This document shows positions 63,969 through 64,000 of a stretch of DNA of 64,000 nt, one piece after another. The number at the start of each line of letters is the position of its first letter. The first letter of the stretch is position 1. Source of the DNA: Aureibaculum luteum. GTDB lineage: Bacteria > Bacteroidota > Bacteroidia > Flavobacteriales > Flavobacteriaceae. Made by a program: the position numbers and the translations under genes. The stretch spans positions 293,304 through 357,303 of the forward strand of contig NZ_QRGD01000006.1 in NCBI RefSeq assembly GCF_003449015.1. Reading direction: 5' to 3'. The notes beneath the pieces are model-generated. The model ran no database searches. It was given only the letters and a program-made list of their open reading frames with translations, and was not told the origin of the DNA.

Positions 63969-64000
63969 GGCGACGACATACTCTCCCACCTAGTGGCAGT
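63969..64000 (-). rRNA. rrf: 5S rRNA, 3' end only (cut by window edge)
   Basis: The - strand reads 'ctaggtgggagagtatgtcg' and then 'tcgcc', the usual 3' end of flavobacterial 5S rRNA. The body of the gene, and presumably the rest of the rRNA operon, is to the right of the window. Confidence 0.78.

Overview
The window looks like the chromosome of a marine member of the Flavobacteriaceae (Bacteroidota). The evidence is low GC, SusC/SusD pairs, many Cys-lipoprotein signal peptides, TAnnTTTG-type -7 promoter boxes, a BfmA/IntDOT-style mobile element, and a 5S rRNA end at the right edge. Family names come from motif recognition by eye; no database search was run.

Positions 2-28980 (+ strand) are a polysaccharide utilisation locus (PUL). 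It holds a GH127-type enzyme cut by the left edge, six lipoprotein sulfatases, a large beta-propeller protein that I read as a GH150 lambda-carrageenase, a GH2 beta-galactosidase-like enzyme, a GH110 alpha-1,3-galactosidase-like beta-helix enzyme, and a SusC/SusD pair. It ends with a Leloir galactose cassette (galT, galK, Na+/galactose symporter, galE) and a hydroxypyruvate-isomerase-like TIM barrel. The parts fit stepwise breakdown of a sulfated galactan of the lambda-carrageenan type. The endo-enzyme cuts beta-1,4 links, SusCD imports, sulfatases remove 2-O and 6-O sulfates, GH110 (alpha-1,3) and GH2 (beta-1,4) alternate from the end, and galactose enters the Leloir pathway. No intact PUL regulator lies in the window. 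A small secreted EF-hand protein sits on the opposite strand inside the locus.

Positions 28981-33300 are a decayed integrative element next to tRNA-Val. It contains a BfmA/BtgA-like mobilization gene without a relaxase, degenerate 36-bp direct repeats, an intact IntDOT-like tyrosine recombinase, the C-terminal relic of a second recombinase, and duplicated pieces of the tRNA.

Positions 33366-43800 are housekeeping genes: exbB-exbD-tonB-folC (one operon), nhaD, an amino-acid dehydrogenase, an acyl-CoA dehydrogenase, a small secreted protein split by a frameshift in an A9 run, a carboxypeptidase-regulatory-domain protein, and truA. Positions 44221-54594 are a nitrogen assimilation cluster: porin, amt, P-II, amt, gltB, gltD, separated by strong hairpins.

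Positions 54753-63740 (- strand) hold a beta-lactamase-fold hydrolase, then a second glycan cluster: nucleotidyltransferase, GH109-like Gfo/Idh/MocA protein, two sulfatases and a DUF1080 protein. Between the sulfatases and DUF1080 lie the relics of a SusD C-terminus and of a hybrid two-component regulator, so this looks like a PUL that has lost its importer and regulator. The window ends in the terminator and 3' end of an rRNA operon on the - strand.
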